From DATKIY01 sp035543875 (GTDB lineage: Bacteria > Actinomycetota > Actinomycetes > JAHEKZ01): a stretch of 18,946 bases of DNA. Each line of letters begins with the position of its first letter. Position 1 is the first letter of the stretch. The stretch spans positions 1 to 18,946 of the forward strand of contig DATKIY010000099.1 in the NCBI GenBank assembly GCA_035543875.1, given 5' to 3'. A program made the position numbers and the translations under genes. The notes below the pieces were generated by a model. That model ran no database searches. It saw only the letters and a list, made by a program, of their open reading frames with translations, and was not told where the DNA came from. Positions 1-6,525 of the stretch are shown here, in pieces.

Positions 1-509
1 ACGGCATTGCGCGCGAACGACAGCAGCTCGCTGAGCTTCGCGGTCGCGCTGACCTACTGATCGACACCAGCAACCTCAACGTGCACCAGCTTCATCACCG
101 AATTGACGAAGTGTTCAAAGACGCAGACACTGAAGGCGTCCAGATCACCGTGATGTCGTTCGGCTTCAAGTACGGGCTACCTGTCGACGCCGATCTGGTC
201 GTCGACTGTCGATTTCTTCCTAACCCGTACTGGGATCTCGACCTGCGGCCACTCACGGGACGCGATTCGGCTGTGTCGGACTTCGTCCTTGGTCAACCGG
301 CCAGCGAGCCGTTCCTGCAGTCGTACGTCCCCGCCCTCCAGATCGTGCTTAAGGGGTACGCAGAGGAGAACAAGCGATACGCGACGGTGGCCGTCGGCTG
401 TACCGGCGGTAAGCATCGAAGCGTGGCGATGTCAGAGGAGATCGCCCGTCGAATCGAATCCCCAGATGTTGCAGTGCGGGTCGTTCACCGCGACTTGGGG
501 CGTGAGTGA
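1..509 (+). CDS. rapZ: RapZ-family nucleotide-binding protein, C-terminal part (5' end outside window)
   Basis: The open frame runs from base 3 with no start in the window, giving the last 168 residues of a protein that is usually about 285 residues long. The N-terminal P-loop ATPase domain is therefore outside. Visible family motifs are ADLLIDTSNLNVHQL near the left edge, then SFGFKYGLPVDADLVVDCRF and FLPNPYWDLDLRPLTG, and near the C-terminus GCTGGKHRSV. These belong to the RapZ/YvcJ C-terminal domain, which in E. coli binds the GlmZ small RNA and glucosamine-6-phosphate; the actinobacterial role is less clear. A GTG inside the gene at 81 is not the start, because conserved sequence continues upstream of it. 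The gene ends with TGA 12 nt before yvcK, as in the conserved rapZ-yvcK-whiA cluster. Confidence 0.95.
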   Translation, partial: GIARERQQLAELRGRADLLIDTSNLNVHQLHHRIDEVFKDADTEGVQITVMSFGFKYGLPVDADLVVDCRFLPNPYWDLDLRPLTGRDSAVSDFVLGQPASEPFLQSYVPALQIVLKGYAEENKRYATVAVGCTGGKHRSVAMSEEIARRIESPDVAVRVVHRDLGRE

Positions 510-521
510 TCGTGAGGATTC

Positions 522-1499
522 GTGAGTAGTCCTGCGCCGCTTGTTGAAACCGATGAGCGCCCCCCGGCCGTGGTCGCCTTGGGCGGTGGCCATGGACTGG
601 CAGCAAGCTTGGCGGCACTCCGCCAGATCACGCGCGATCTAACCGCCGTAGTGACCGTGGCTGACGATGGCGGCTCGAGCGGTCGGCTCCGACGCGACCT
701 TGGGGTGCTGCCTCCTGGTGACCTGCGGATGGCGTTGGCCGCACTGTGCTGCGACGACGAGTGGGGCGGCACCTGGAGCCAGGTGGTTCAACACCGGTTC
801 CAAGGTGCTGGGGAGTTGCACGGCCACAGCGTCGGCAACCTGCTCATCGTTGCCTTGTGGGAGATCGTGGATGCTGACCCCGTAGCGGGGCTGGCGTGGG
901 TGGCAAAACTGCTCAAGGCTCAGGGCACCGTCCTGCCGATGTCGACAGTTCCGCTGAACATTCGCGCTCAGGTGGAAGGCGTTGACCCAGCTCGCCCCCA
1001 CGAGGTGTCGCAGGTGAGCGGTCAGGTCGCGGTAGCAAGCACGACCGGACGTATTCTCGACGTCCAGCTCGACCCGGCTCCGCCACCCGCGTGCCCACAG
1101 GCAATCGCCGCGATTCATGACGCCGACTGGCTGGTCTTCGGACCGGGGTCGTGGTTCACGAGCGTCATTCCGCATCTGATGGTCCCCGACCTGGCTCGGG
1201 CGGTCTTTGACACCTCGGCGCGCTGCTGCGTGGTCGTCAACCTGGAACCACAGGCCGGCGAGACAGCCGGATTCGCGCCAGAGGAGCACCTCAAGGTGCT
1301 CCATGCACATGCGCCCGAACTTTCGGTCGATGTGGTGATCGCCGACTCGGGCGCGGCAGGTGACGGTGGGTCGCTCCGGGCCGCCGCGCGTCAGCTTGGG
1401 GCTGATCTTGTGCTCGCTCCGCTGCGCGATGACTCCGGTGATGCACGGCACTGCCCCAAACGTCTGTCGGCGGCATTTCGGACTGCCTTCCAGGGTTGA
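522..1499 (+). CDS. yvcK: YvcK/CofD-like protein (gluconeogenesis factor family)
   Basis: This 325-residue protein belongs to the CofD-like UPF0052 family. Members bind UDP-sugars and affect cell shape, peptidoglycan synthesis and growth on gluconeogenic carbon; the mycobacterial homologue is called CuvA. Visible motifs are ALGGGHGLAASL (about residues 19-30), VTVADDGGSSGRLR (44-57), the DLRM turn (67-70), HSVGNLLI (102-109) and FGPGSWFTSVIPHL (206-219). The length is typical. The GTG start at 522 follows a GTGAGG at 512-517 and lies 12 nt after rapZ, so the two are probably cotranscribed. No upstream start fits better, since the conserved GGGHG motif begins about 20 residues in. The acidic-basic tail after residue 300 is not diagnostic. 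Confidence 0.93.
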   Translation: MSSPAPLVETDERPPAVVALGGGHGLAASLAALRQITRDLTAVVTVADDGGSSGRLRRDLGVLPPGDLRMALAALCCDDEWGGTWSQVVQHRFQGAGELHGHSVGNLLIVALWEIVDADPVAGLAWVAKLLKAQGTVLPMSTVPLNIRAQVEGVDPARPHEVSQVSGQVAVASTTGRILDVQLDPAPPPACPQAIAAIHDADWLVFGPGSWFTSVIPHLMVPDLARAVFDTSARCCVVVNLEPQAGETAGFAPEEHLKVLHAHAPELSVDVVIADSGAAGDGGSLRAAARQLGADLVLAPLRDDSGDARHCPKRLSAAFRTAFQG

Positions 1500-1534
1500 T
1501 TCCCAAGACTGATTCCAAGACAGATTCCAAGACT
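1498..1534 (+). repeat. Three tandem 12/13-bp repeats in the yvcK-whiA spacer
   Basis: Three head-to-tail copies of GATTCCAAGACT are visible: 1498-1510 (13 nt, one extra C), 1511-1522 (last base A) and 1523-1534 (exact). The first copy overlaps the yvcK stop codon. The array is followed by the whiA ribosome-binding site. I see no dyad symmetry that would make a terminator; its function is unknown. Confidence 0.9.
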
Positions 1535-1574
1535 GAATGACACGTGCAAAACCAACAGTGAGAGGATCACAGCC

Positions 1575-2555
1575 ATGGCCATGACGGGAGCGGTCAAGGA
1601 TGAGCTAGCTCGACTGTCGATCACCAAGCCGTGCTGCCGTAAGGCAGAGGTTTCGGCGATCTTGCGTTTTGCAGGTGGGCTGCACCTGGTGAGTGGGCAC
1701 ATCGTGCTCGAGTCGGAGCTGGACACCGGCGCTGCGGCCCGCCGACTTCGCAAGGACATCTCCGAGGTCTACGGGCACAGCAGTGAGCTAGCGGTCCTGG
1801 CCGCGGGTGGCCTCCGCAAGGGAACCCGCTACGTCGTTCGCGTCGTACGAGATGGTGGTGCGTTGGCGCGGCAGACCGGACTCGTTGATGGCCGCGGTCG
1901 CCCGGTACGAGGATTGCCGCCACAGGTGGTGTCCGGGGCGGTATGCGATGCCGAGTCAGCCTGGCGGGGTGCCTTCTTAGCCCACGGCTCGCTCACCGAG
2001 CCGGGACGCTCATCCGCGCTGGAAATCACCTGTCCCGGACCTGAGGCCGCGCTTGCTCTCGTCGGAGCTGCTCGCCGACTCGGGATCGGCGCGAAGGCGC
2101 GAGAGGTAAGGGGTGTTGACCGAGTCGTAATCCGCGACGGGGACGCGATCGGAGCCATGCTGACCCGCCTTGGCGCGCACGACACCTTCCTCGCCTGGGA
2201 AGACCGGCGGATGCGCCGCGAGGTGCGGGCAACCGCCAACCGCCTCGCCAACTTCGACGACGCGAACCTGCGCCGATCAGCCAGGGCGGCAGTCGCCGCG
2301 GGCGCCCGAGTCGAGCGCGCGCTCGAAATCCTCGGTGACGACGTGCCCGATCATCTGGCCGTGGCCGGACACCTTCGAGTCGAGCACAAGCAGGCAAGTT
2401 TGGAAGAGCTAGGCGCGCTAGCCGATCCGCCGATGACCAAAGATGCGATCGCAGGGCGGATCCGGCGCCTGCTTGCCATGGCAGACAAGCGCGCGAGCGA
2501 CCTCGGGATTGAGGGCACCGATGCCAACCTCACCGCAGACATGATGCCGATGTAG
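1575..2555 (+). CDS. whiA: WhiA sporulation/cell-division transcription regulator
   Basis: This 326-residue protein matches WhiA (DUF199) from end to end. Its N-terminal LAGLIDADG-like domain begins VKDELARL with RFAGGLHLVSGH near residue 35. The middle contains WRGAFLAHGSLTEPGRSSALEI and RREVRATANRLANFDDANLRRS. The C-terminal helix-turn-helix contains HKQASLEELGALADPPMTK and AIAGRIRRLL. In Streptomyces WhiA works with WhiB to activate sporulation and division genes; in Mycobacterium and Bacillus it affects division and chromosome segregation. The ATG at 1575 has AGAGG at 1561-1565, nine bases away; an ATG two codons later is also possible. It is the third gene of the rapZ-yvcK-whiA cluster and lies in the same reading frame as yvcK, separated by one TGA. 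Confidence 0.97.
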   Translation: MAMTGAVKDELARLSITKPCCRKAEVSAILRFAGGLHLVSGHIVLESELDTGAAARRLRKDISEVYGHSSELAVLAAGGLRKGTRYVVRVVRDGGALARQTGLVDGRGRPVRGLPPQVVSGAVCDAESAWRGAFLAHGSLTEPGRSSALEITCPGPEAALALVGAARRLGIGAKAREVRGVDRVVIRDGDAIGAMLTRLGAHDTFLAWEDRRMRREVRATANRLANFDDANLRRSARAAVAAGARVERALEILGDDVPDHLAVAGHLRVEHKQASLEELGALADPPMTKDAIAGRIRRLLAMADKRASDLGIEGTDANLTADMMPM

Positions 2556-2586
2556 CAGTGCGTGATCGAACGTCCCGCCGACAGGC

Positions 2587-2616
2587 GCTCAGGGGTCGAT
2601 AGCGCAGGGGTCGATA
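2587..2616 (+). repeat. 15-bp tandem duplication upstream of gap
   Basis: Two adjacent 15-bp units, GCTCAGGGGTCGATA (2587-2601) and GCGCAGGGGTCGATA (2602-2616), differ at one base. They lie in the 103-nt whiA-gap spacer, 43 nt before the gap start. The second unit runs into TAGGGT (2615-2620), which has the TAnnnT form of an actinobacterial -10 element. They could be paired protein-binding sites over the gap promoter, but this is inference. Confidence 0.85.
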
Positions 2617-2658
2617 GGGTTTCCGGACAGTGGCAAGCAGACACCTCGAGGAGAGCAC

Positions 2659-3663
2659 GTGAGCATCCGGGTCGGGATCAACGGCTTCGGCCGGATCGGT
2701 CGTAACTTCTACCGGGCCGCGCGGGCTGCCGGCGCCGACTTCGAGATTGTGGGCTTCAACGACCTCACGGACACCAAGACCCTCGCTCACCTGCTCAAGT
2801 ACGACAGCGTGCTGGGGCGGTTTGGCGCTGAGGTCACTGCCGAGGACGACGCCGTGTTCATTGACGGCACTCGTGTTCCCGTATCGAAGGAAACCAACCC
2901 GGCCGACCTCCCGTGGGCCAAGCTCGGCGCCGACATCGTTGTTGAGTCGACCGGTCACTTCACTGATGCGGCCAAGGCGAAGGCTCACCTCAGCGCTGGC
3001 GCCAAGAAGGTCATCATCTCGGCCCCGGCCAAGGGCGAAGACGTCACCGTGGTCATGGGCGTCAATCACGAAACGTACGACCCCGCCGCTCACACGATCA
3101 TCTCGAACGCGTCGTGTACGACGAACTGCCTTGCGCCAATGGCCAAGGTGCTGTTGGACGAGTTTGGCATCGAAAAGGGTCTGATGACCACGATCCATGC
3201 GTACACCAATGATCAACGCATCCTGGACTTCCCACACTCCGACCTGCGTCGAGCCCGGGCTGCTGCGATCAACATGATTCCGACCTCGACGGGTGCGGCG
3301 AAAGCGATTGGGCTCGTCCTGCCAACGCTCAAGGGCAGGCTCGACGGCTACTCGATGCGCGTGCCGATTCCCACCGGCTCGGCCACCGACCTCACTGTGC
3401 AGCTGTCGCGGGAAGTAACTCGTGACGAGGTCAATGCAGCGATGAAGGCGGCCGCAGCCGGATCGCTGGCCGGCTACCTCAGCTATACCGAAGACCCGAT
3501 TGTGTCCACAGACATCGTGACCGACCCGGCGTCATGCGTATTCGACTCGGGAATGACCAACGCATCGGGGGACCTGGTCAAAGTTCTGGGCTGGTACGAC
3601 AACGAGTGGGGATACTCCAACCGGCTTGTCGACCTCGTGACGTTCGTCGGCAACTCGCTGTAG
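2659..3663 (+). CDS. gap: Glyceraldehyde-3-phosphate dehydrogenase, type I
   Basis: The 334-residue enzyme oxidises glyceraldehyde-3-phosphate to 1,3-bisphosphoglycerate with NAD and phosphate. The Rossmann motif GINGFGRIGR is at residues 6-15 and is followed by FND near residue 34, consistent with NAD preference. The catalytic cysteine is C153 in SNASCTTNCLAP. HAYTNDQ carries the partner histidine about 27 residues later. The C-terminus has the usual WYDNEWGYSNR. The GTG start at 2659 is set by GAGGAGAG at 2648-2655. It is the first gene of gap-pgk-tpiA, and the next gene starts 11 nt after its stop. The preceding 103-nt spacer has a 15-bp tandem repeat and probably the operon promoter. The length is normal and no active-site residue is missing. 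Confidence 0.98.
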   Translation: MSIRVGINGFGRIGRNFYRAARAAGADFEIVGFNDLTDTKTLAHLLKYDSVLGRFGAEVTAEDDAVFIDGTRVPVSKETNPADLPWAKLGADIVVESTGHFTDAAKAKAHLSAGAKKVIISAPAKGEDVTVVMGVNHETYDPAAHTIISNASCTTNCLAPMAKVLLDEFGIEKGLMTTIHAYTNDQRILDFPHSDLRRARAAAINMIPTSTGAAKAIGLVLPTLKGRLDGYSMRVPIPTGSATDLTVQLSREVTRDEVNAAMKAAAAGSLAGYLSYTEDPIVSTDIVTDPASCVFDSGMTNASGDLVKVLGWYDNEWGYSNRLVDLVTFVGNSL

Positions 3664-3674
3664 GCGACGAACTC

Positions 3675-4862
3675 TTGCAAACTCTCGACGACTTAGACGT
3701 CGCCGGGCATCGGGTGCTGATTCGTTCCGATCTCAACGTGCCACTGGACAACGGGACCATCACCGATGACGGGAGAGTTCGTGCGAGTCTGCCGTCAATC
3801 GAGCAGTTGCTGGACCGGCGCGCAAGGGTTGTGGTCCTGTCCCATTTGGGTCGTCCGAAGGGACAGGTTCGTCCCGAGCTGTCGCTTGAACCAGTCGCCA
3901 CGCGACTAGCAGAGCTACTCCACCGGCCTGTCACGTTTGTTCACGACACCGTCGGTCGTCCCGCTCAAGCGGCGGTAAACGCGTTGGCCGATGGTGAAAT
4001 CGCGTTGCTTGAAAACGTCCGCTTCGACGCGAGAGAAACGAGCAAGTCTGATGCTGAACGCGTTGACCTCGCGTCCGCATATGCCGAGCTCGCAGATGCG
4101 TTCGTCAGTGACGGGTTTGGGGTCGTTCATCGCAAACAAGCAAGCGTTTGTGAACTTGCGGAGCTGCTGCCGCATGCAGCTGGGCGCTTGGTCGAGAGCG
4201 AGATTGACGTGTTACGGCGGCTTACGGACGAACCGACTCGGCCGTATTCCGTCGTTTTGGGCGGCGCCAAAGTCAGCGACAAGCTGGGAGTTATCGCAAA
4301 CCTGCTCAAGCGCGTCGATCGACTGTTCATCGGTGGGGGAATGGTCTACACGTTTCTAGCAGCTAGTGGTCGGTCGACGGGTACCTCTTTGCTCGAGGCG
4401 GACCAGGTCGACACGGTGCGGGACTTGATTGCGCAGGCTGAGCAGCTGGGCGTAGAGCTGGTCCTACCCAGTGACGTAGTAGTCGCAGATCGGTTTGCGC
4501 CAGACGCCACGGCGACTGTCGTCGCCTGCGATCAGATCCCAGATGACCAAATGGGGCTGGACATTGGGCCAGCATCGGCAACGTTGTTCTCCGAACGACT
4601 GGCCGACAGTGGAACGGTGTTCTGGAACGGCCCTATGGGAGTATTCGAATTCCCCGCCTTTGCTGCTGGCACGCGTGCGGTTGCAGCCGCGTTGACGAAG
4701 GTTGCAGGCTTGACTGTTGTCGGAGGGGGAGACTCGGCGGCAGCGGTTCGGACGCTCGGTTTTGCTGACACCGACTTCGGTCATATCTCCACTGGCGGTG
4801 GCGCCAGCCTGGAGTACCTCGAGGGCAAAACGCTGCCCGGAATAGCTGTCCTGGAGGACTGA
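3675..4862 (+). CDS. pgk: Phosphoglycerate kinase
   Basis: This is a 395-residue cytoplasmic enzyme that transfers phosphate from 1,3-bisphosphoglycerate to ADP. Motifs in order: RSDLNVPLDNG (17-27), SHLGRPKGQ (56-64), LLENVRFDARETSKSDAER (111-129), DGFGVVHRKQAS (146-157), VLGGAKVSDKLGVI (194-207), LFIGGGMVYTFLA (217-229), FWNGPMGVFEFPAF, VGGGDSAAAVRTLGF and STGGGASLEYLEGK. I chose TTG at 3675 because homology begins at QTLDDLDVAGHRVL and no ATG or GTG lies nearby. The frame is open back to 3534, but that part overlaps gap and is not PGK-like. The ribosome-binding site is weak (AGGCGA, 3662-3667), so translation may be coupled to gap, which ends 11 nt upstream. Confidence 0.95.
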   Translation: MQTLDDLDVAGHRVLIRSDLNVPLDNGTITDDGRVRASLPSIEQLLDRRARVVVLSHLGRPKGQVRPELSLEPVATRLAELLHRPVTFVHDTVGRPAQAAVNALADGEIALLENVRFDARETSKSDAERVDLASAYAELADAFVSDGFGVVHRKQASVCELAELLPHAAGRLVESEIDVLRRLTDEPTRPYSVVLGGAKVSDKLGVIANLLKRVDRLFIGGGMVYTFLAASGRSTGTSLLEADQVDTVRDLIAQAEQLGVELVLPSDVVVADRFAPDATATVVACDQIPDDQMGLDIGPASATLFSERLADSGTVFWNGPMGVFEFPAFAAGTRAVAAALTKVAGLTVVGGGDSAAAVRTLGFADTDFGHISTGGGASLEYLEGKTLPGIAVLED

Positions 4863-5672
4863 ATGGCAACCACCAGAAAGCCGTTGATGGCTGGCAACTG
4901 GAAGATGAACCTCAACCATTTTGAGGCGATGCATCTGGTGCAGGACCTAGCTTTTCGACTCCTCGACAAGGACTTCGACGAGGTCGACGTCGTAGTTATC
5001 CCCCCCTTCACAGACCTTCGCTCGGTGCAGACCTTGATCGATGCCGACCACCTGACGATCGCCTACGGCGCGCAGGATCTGTCGGTGCATGACTCGGGCG
5101 CCTTCACCGGCGAGGTCTCTGGAGCGATGTTGGCCAAGCTCGGCTGTGAGTACGTATTGGCCGGGCATTCTGAGCGCAGACAGCACCACCAGGAAACCGA
5201 CGAGCTGGTCGCGGCCAAGGCGGTGGCCGCTCTGCGTCACTCGCTCAAGCCCATCGTCTGCGTGGGCGAGTCACTGGATATCCGGCAGGCGGGGGACCAC
5301 GTCTCGTTTGTGGTGAGTCAGCTCGAAGCCTCGCTTGCCGGTCTGTCAGACCTCCGCAACGTGGTTGTCGCATACGAACCAGTCTGGGCGATTGGGACCG
5401 GCGAGGTGGCTACCCCAGAGGACGCGCAGGAGGTCTGCGCGGCGCTACGAGCCAGTGTCGGAGCCAGCCACGGAACCGATGTGGCCGCCGAGCTGCGTGT
5501 GCTCTACGGCGGCTCGGTGAAGTCGGACAGCGCTCCTGGGATCATGGCGGAGCCGGATATTGACGGTGCCCTGGTGGGTGGAGCCAGCCTGTCGGCAGAG
5601 GAGTTTGTGGGGATCGTTCGGTTCCGAGCTGGCCAGGCTGAGCCAGCGGAATCGGTTGGCTCCCACGCATGA
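4863..5672 (+). CDS. tpiA: Triose-phosphate isomerase
   Basis: This 269-residue TIM-barrel enzyme interconverts dihydroxyacetone phosphate and glyceraldehyde-3-phosphate. The N-terminal GNWKMN carries the substrate-binding Lys14. AGHSERRQ carries the electrophilic His102, and AYEPVWAIGTG carries the catalytic base Glu172. The phosphate-binding YGGSVKSD and GALVGGASL follow. The ATG at 4863 directly abuts the pgk TGA (4860-4862), and GGAGG at 4853-4857 is a strong ribosome-binding site inside the end of pgk, so the two genes are translationally coupled. The length is slightly above 250, with an ordinary non-conserved tail. Its stop overlaps an ATG (ATGA, 5669-5672) that opens a 51-codon frame reaching secG. 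Confidence 0.98.
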   Translation: MATTRKPLMAGNWKMNLNHFEAMHLVQDLAFRLLDKDFDEVDVVVIPPFTDLRSVQTLIDADHLTIAYGAQDLSVHDSGAFTGEVSGAMLAKLGCEYVLAGHSERRQHHQETDELVAAKAVAALRHSLKPIVCVGESLDIRQAGDHVSFVVSQLEASLAGLSDLRNVVVAYEPVWAIGTGEVATPEDAQEVCAALRASVGASHGTDVAAELRVLYGGSVKSDSAPGIMAEPDIDGALVGGASLSAEEFVGIVRFRAGQAEPAESVGSHA

Positions 5673-5824
5673 GTCAGGACGTGATTGGGGACAGGTTTAC
5701 GGAAGGGTTTACGGACAGGGCTAGGGACGCGAATCAACGACTTGGAGCGCCCCTAGGCGCCAGGGGCGCCACCATGCGTATCCTTACGTGGTTGCCCCGC
5801 CCCCAGAGGAGTACAACCCCGTGA
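5669..5824 (+). CDS. Possible 51-residue small protein filling the tpiA-secG gap (uncertain)
   Basis: I do not recognise this ORF. It starts with ATG at 5669, overlapping the tpiA stop as ATGA. It ends with TGA at 5822-5824, overlapping the secG GTG as GTGA, so it occupies the spacer exactly. The predicted peptide is basic, with an internal near-repeat (RFTEGFTDRA) made by the 12-bp DNA repeat, and ends ILTWLPRPQRSTTP. Against it: there is no good ribosome-binding site before the ATG, five arginines use the rare codon AGG, and the region also holds a strong hairpin. An internal ATG at 5774 would give a 16-residue leader peptide ending at the same stop. It may be a coupling or leader ORF rather than a stable protein, or chance. 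Confidence 0.3.
   Translation: MSQDVIGDRFTEGFTDRARDANQRLGAPLGARGATMRILTWLPRPQRSTTP
5689..5724 (+). repeat. Three 12-bp tandem units between tpiA and secG
   Basis: Consecutive 12-bp units GGACAGGTTTAC (5689-5700), GGAAGGGTTTAC (5701-5712) and GGACAGGGCTAG (5713-5724) are visible, followed by a partial GGACGCG. The 10-bp core GGTTTACGGA occurs twice at 12-bp spacing. The period is a multiple of three and preserves the overlapping small ORF. The function is unknown. Confidence 0.8.
5747..5769 (+). promoter_or_regulatory. GC-rich hairpin upstream of secG (terminator/attenuator-like, no U-tract)
   Basis: GCGCCCCT (5747-5754) pairs perfectly with AGGGGCGC (5762-5769) around the 7-nt loop AGGCGCC, which itself contains the palindrome GGCGCC. 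No run of T follows, so it is not a classical intrinsic terminator. It could attenuate read-through from tpiA into secG or define an mRNA processing boundary. The hairpin ends 36 nt before the secG ribosome-binding site. Confidence 0.55.
5805..5811 (+). promoter_or_regulatory. Ribosome-binding site that decides the secG start
   Basis: AGAGGAG at 5805-5811 lies nine bases before GTG at 5821. This supports 5821 rather than the longer in-frame GTG at 5788, which would place the site inside the coding region and add 11 proline-rich residues not typical of SecG. Confidence 0.8.
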
Positions 5825-6060
5825 ATGCCATCGAGATCACCCTCGTGGTGATCGTTGACATCACCAGCCTGGCGCTGATCGCTTTGGTCCTGTTGCACAA
5901 GGGCAAGGGTGGTGGGTTGTCTGACATGTTCGGTGGGGGTTTTAGCTCCACGCTCGGTGGTTCCAACGTGGTCGAGCGAAACCTTGACCGGATGACCGTC
6001 GCTTTCGGATTGATCTGGTTCGCCTGCATTGTTGGCCTCGGCCTGCTGCTCGGTACCTAG
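5821..6060 (+). CDS. secG: SecG, preprotein translocase subunit
   Basis: This 79-residue inner-membrane protein is the SecG subunit of the SecYEG channel. It has two hydrophobic segments (about residues 5-25 and 56-77) joined by a cytoplasmic loop with the family signature KGKGGGLSDMFGGGFSSTLGGSNVVERNLDRMT. The length matches actinobacterial SecG at 75-80 residues. The GTG start at 5821 is supported by AGAGGAG at 5805-5811; the frame is also open from a GTG at 5788. Placement after gap-pgk-tpiA is the usual actinobacterial arrangement. A GC-rich hairpin and 12-bp repeats upstream may set its expression apart from the glycolytic genes. Confidence 0.95.
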   Translation: MNAIEITLVVIVDITSLALIALVLLHKGKGGGLSDMFGGGFSSTLGGSNVVERNLDRMTVAFGLIWFACIVGLGLLLGT

Positions 6061-6120
6061 CTCGCGTGAGTCTTAGGTTCTTGATGTGATCGTTGTTCGG
6101 ACGGACAGGAGCACGAACTG

Positions 6121-6459
6121 ATGGCCAGTGGTAGCGCGATTCGTGGGAGCCGGGTCGGTGCAGGTCCCATGGGAGAAGCCGAACGTGGAGAACCAGCGCC
6201 GCGGCAACGCATTTCTTACTGGTGCGCGCAAGGCCACGAGTCGCGGCCGAGTTTCGCCGACGAAGCTGATCCCCCCGAGGTGTGGGACTGTCCACGTTGC
6301 GGCTTGCCAGCCGGACAGGACCGTCAAACCCCACCCGACGCGCCGAAGAACGAGCCTTACAAGACGCACTTGGCGTATGTGAAGGAGCGTCGCTCGGACG
6401 CTGATGGCGAAGCCATCCTGGCCGAGGCACTGGCCAAGCTTCGAGCCGACTCCCGCTAG
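6121..6459 (+). CDS. rbpA: RbpA-family RNA polymerase-binding protein (zinc-binding type)
   Basis: This 112-residue protein belongs to RbpA, the actinobacterial factor that binds RNA polymerase and the principal sigma factor and stabilises open complexes. The N-terminus has IRGSRVGAG. The core domain has a zinc-site arrangement with C35, H39, C57 and C60 (WCAQGHE then DCPRCG), like Streptomyces RbpA and unlike the mycobacterial form without zinc ligands. The basic linker and C-terminal sigma-interaction region are KTHLAYVKERRS followed by an acidic helix ending LAKLRADSR. The ATG at 6121 follows AGGAG at 6107-6111. It lies 60 nt after secG, which may leave room for its own promoter. Some actinobacteria carry more than one RbpA paralogue, so this may not be the only copy. 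Confidence 0.85.
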   Translation: MASGSAIRGSRVGAGPMGEAERGEPAPRQRISYWCAQGHESRPSFADEADPPEVWDCPRCGLPAGQDRQTPPDAPKNEPYKTHLAYVKERRSDADGEAILAEALAKLRADSR

Positions 6460-6525
6460 AGGTCAAGCCGACGCTCGCCCGCGCGTCCCAGGCTCATGAA
6501 CCAGGGCACGTCTCCAGGCGATGAA

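Noticed and set aside
639..1451. 270-residue ORF on the minus strand opposite yvcK
   Set aside because: It is a shadow of yvcK, whose motifs are clear; it has no recognisable domain or ribosome-binding site.
1498..1534. Start of a CRISPR array
   Set aside because: Units are 12 bp, directly adjacent with no spacers and only three copies.
2530..3237. 235-residue ORF on the minus strand opposite gap
   Set aside because: It overlaps the highly conserved gap coding region and mirrors its codon pattern.
3534..3674. Upstream extension of pgk to an ATG at 3534
   Set aside because: It would overlap gap by 130 nt with sequence unlike phosphoglycerate kinase; homology starts at the TTG at 3675.
6470..6487. 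GACGC/GCGTC stem in the rbpA-pgl spacer as a terminator
   Set aside because: Only a 5-bp stem with an 8-nt loop and no U-tract; not distinguishable from chance at this GC content.
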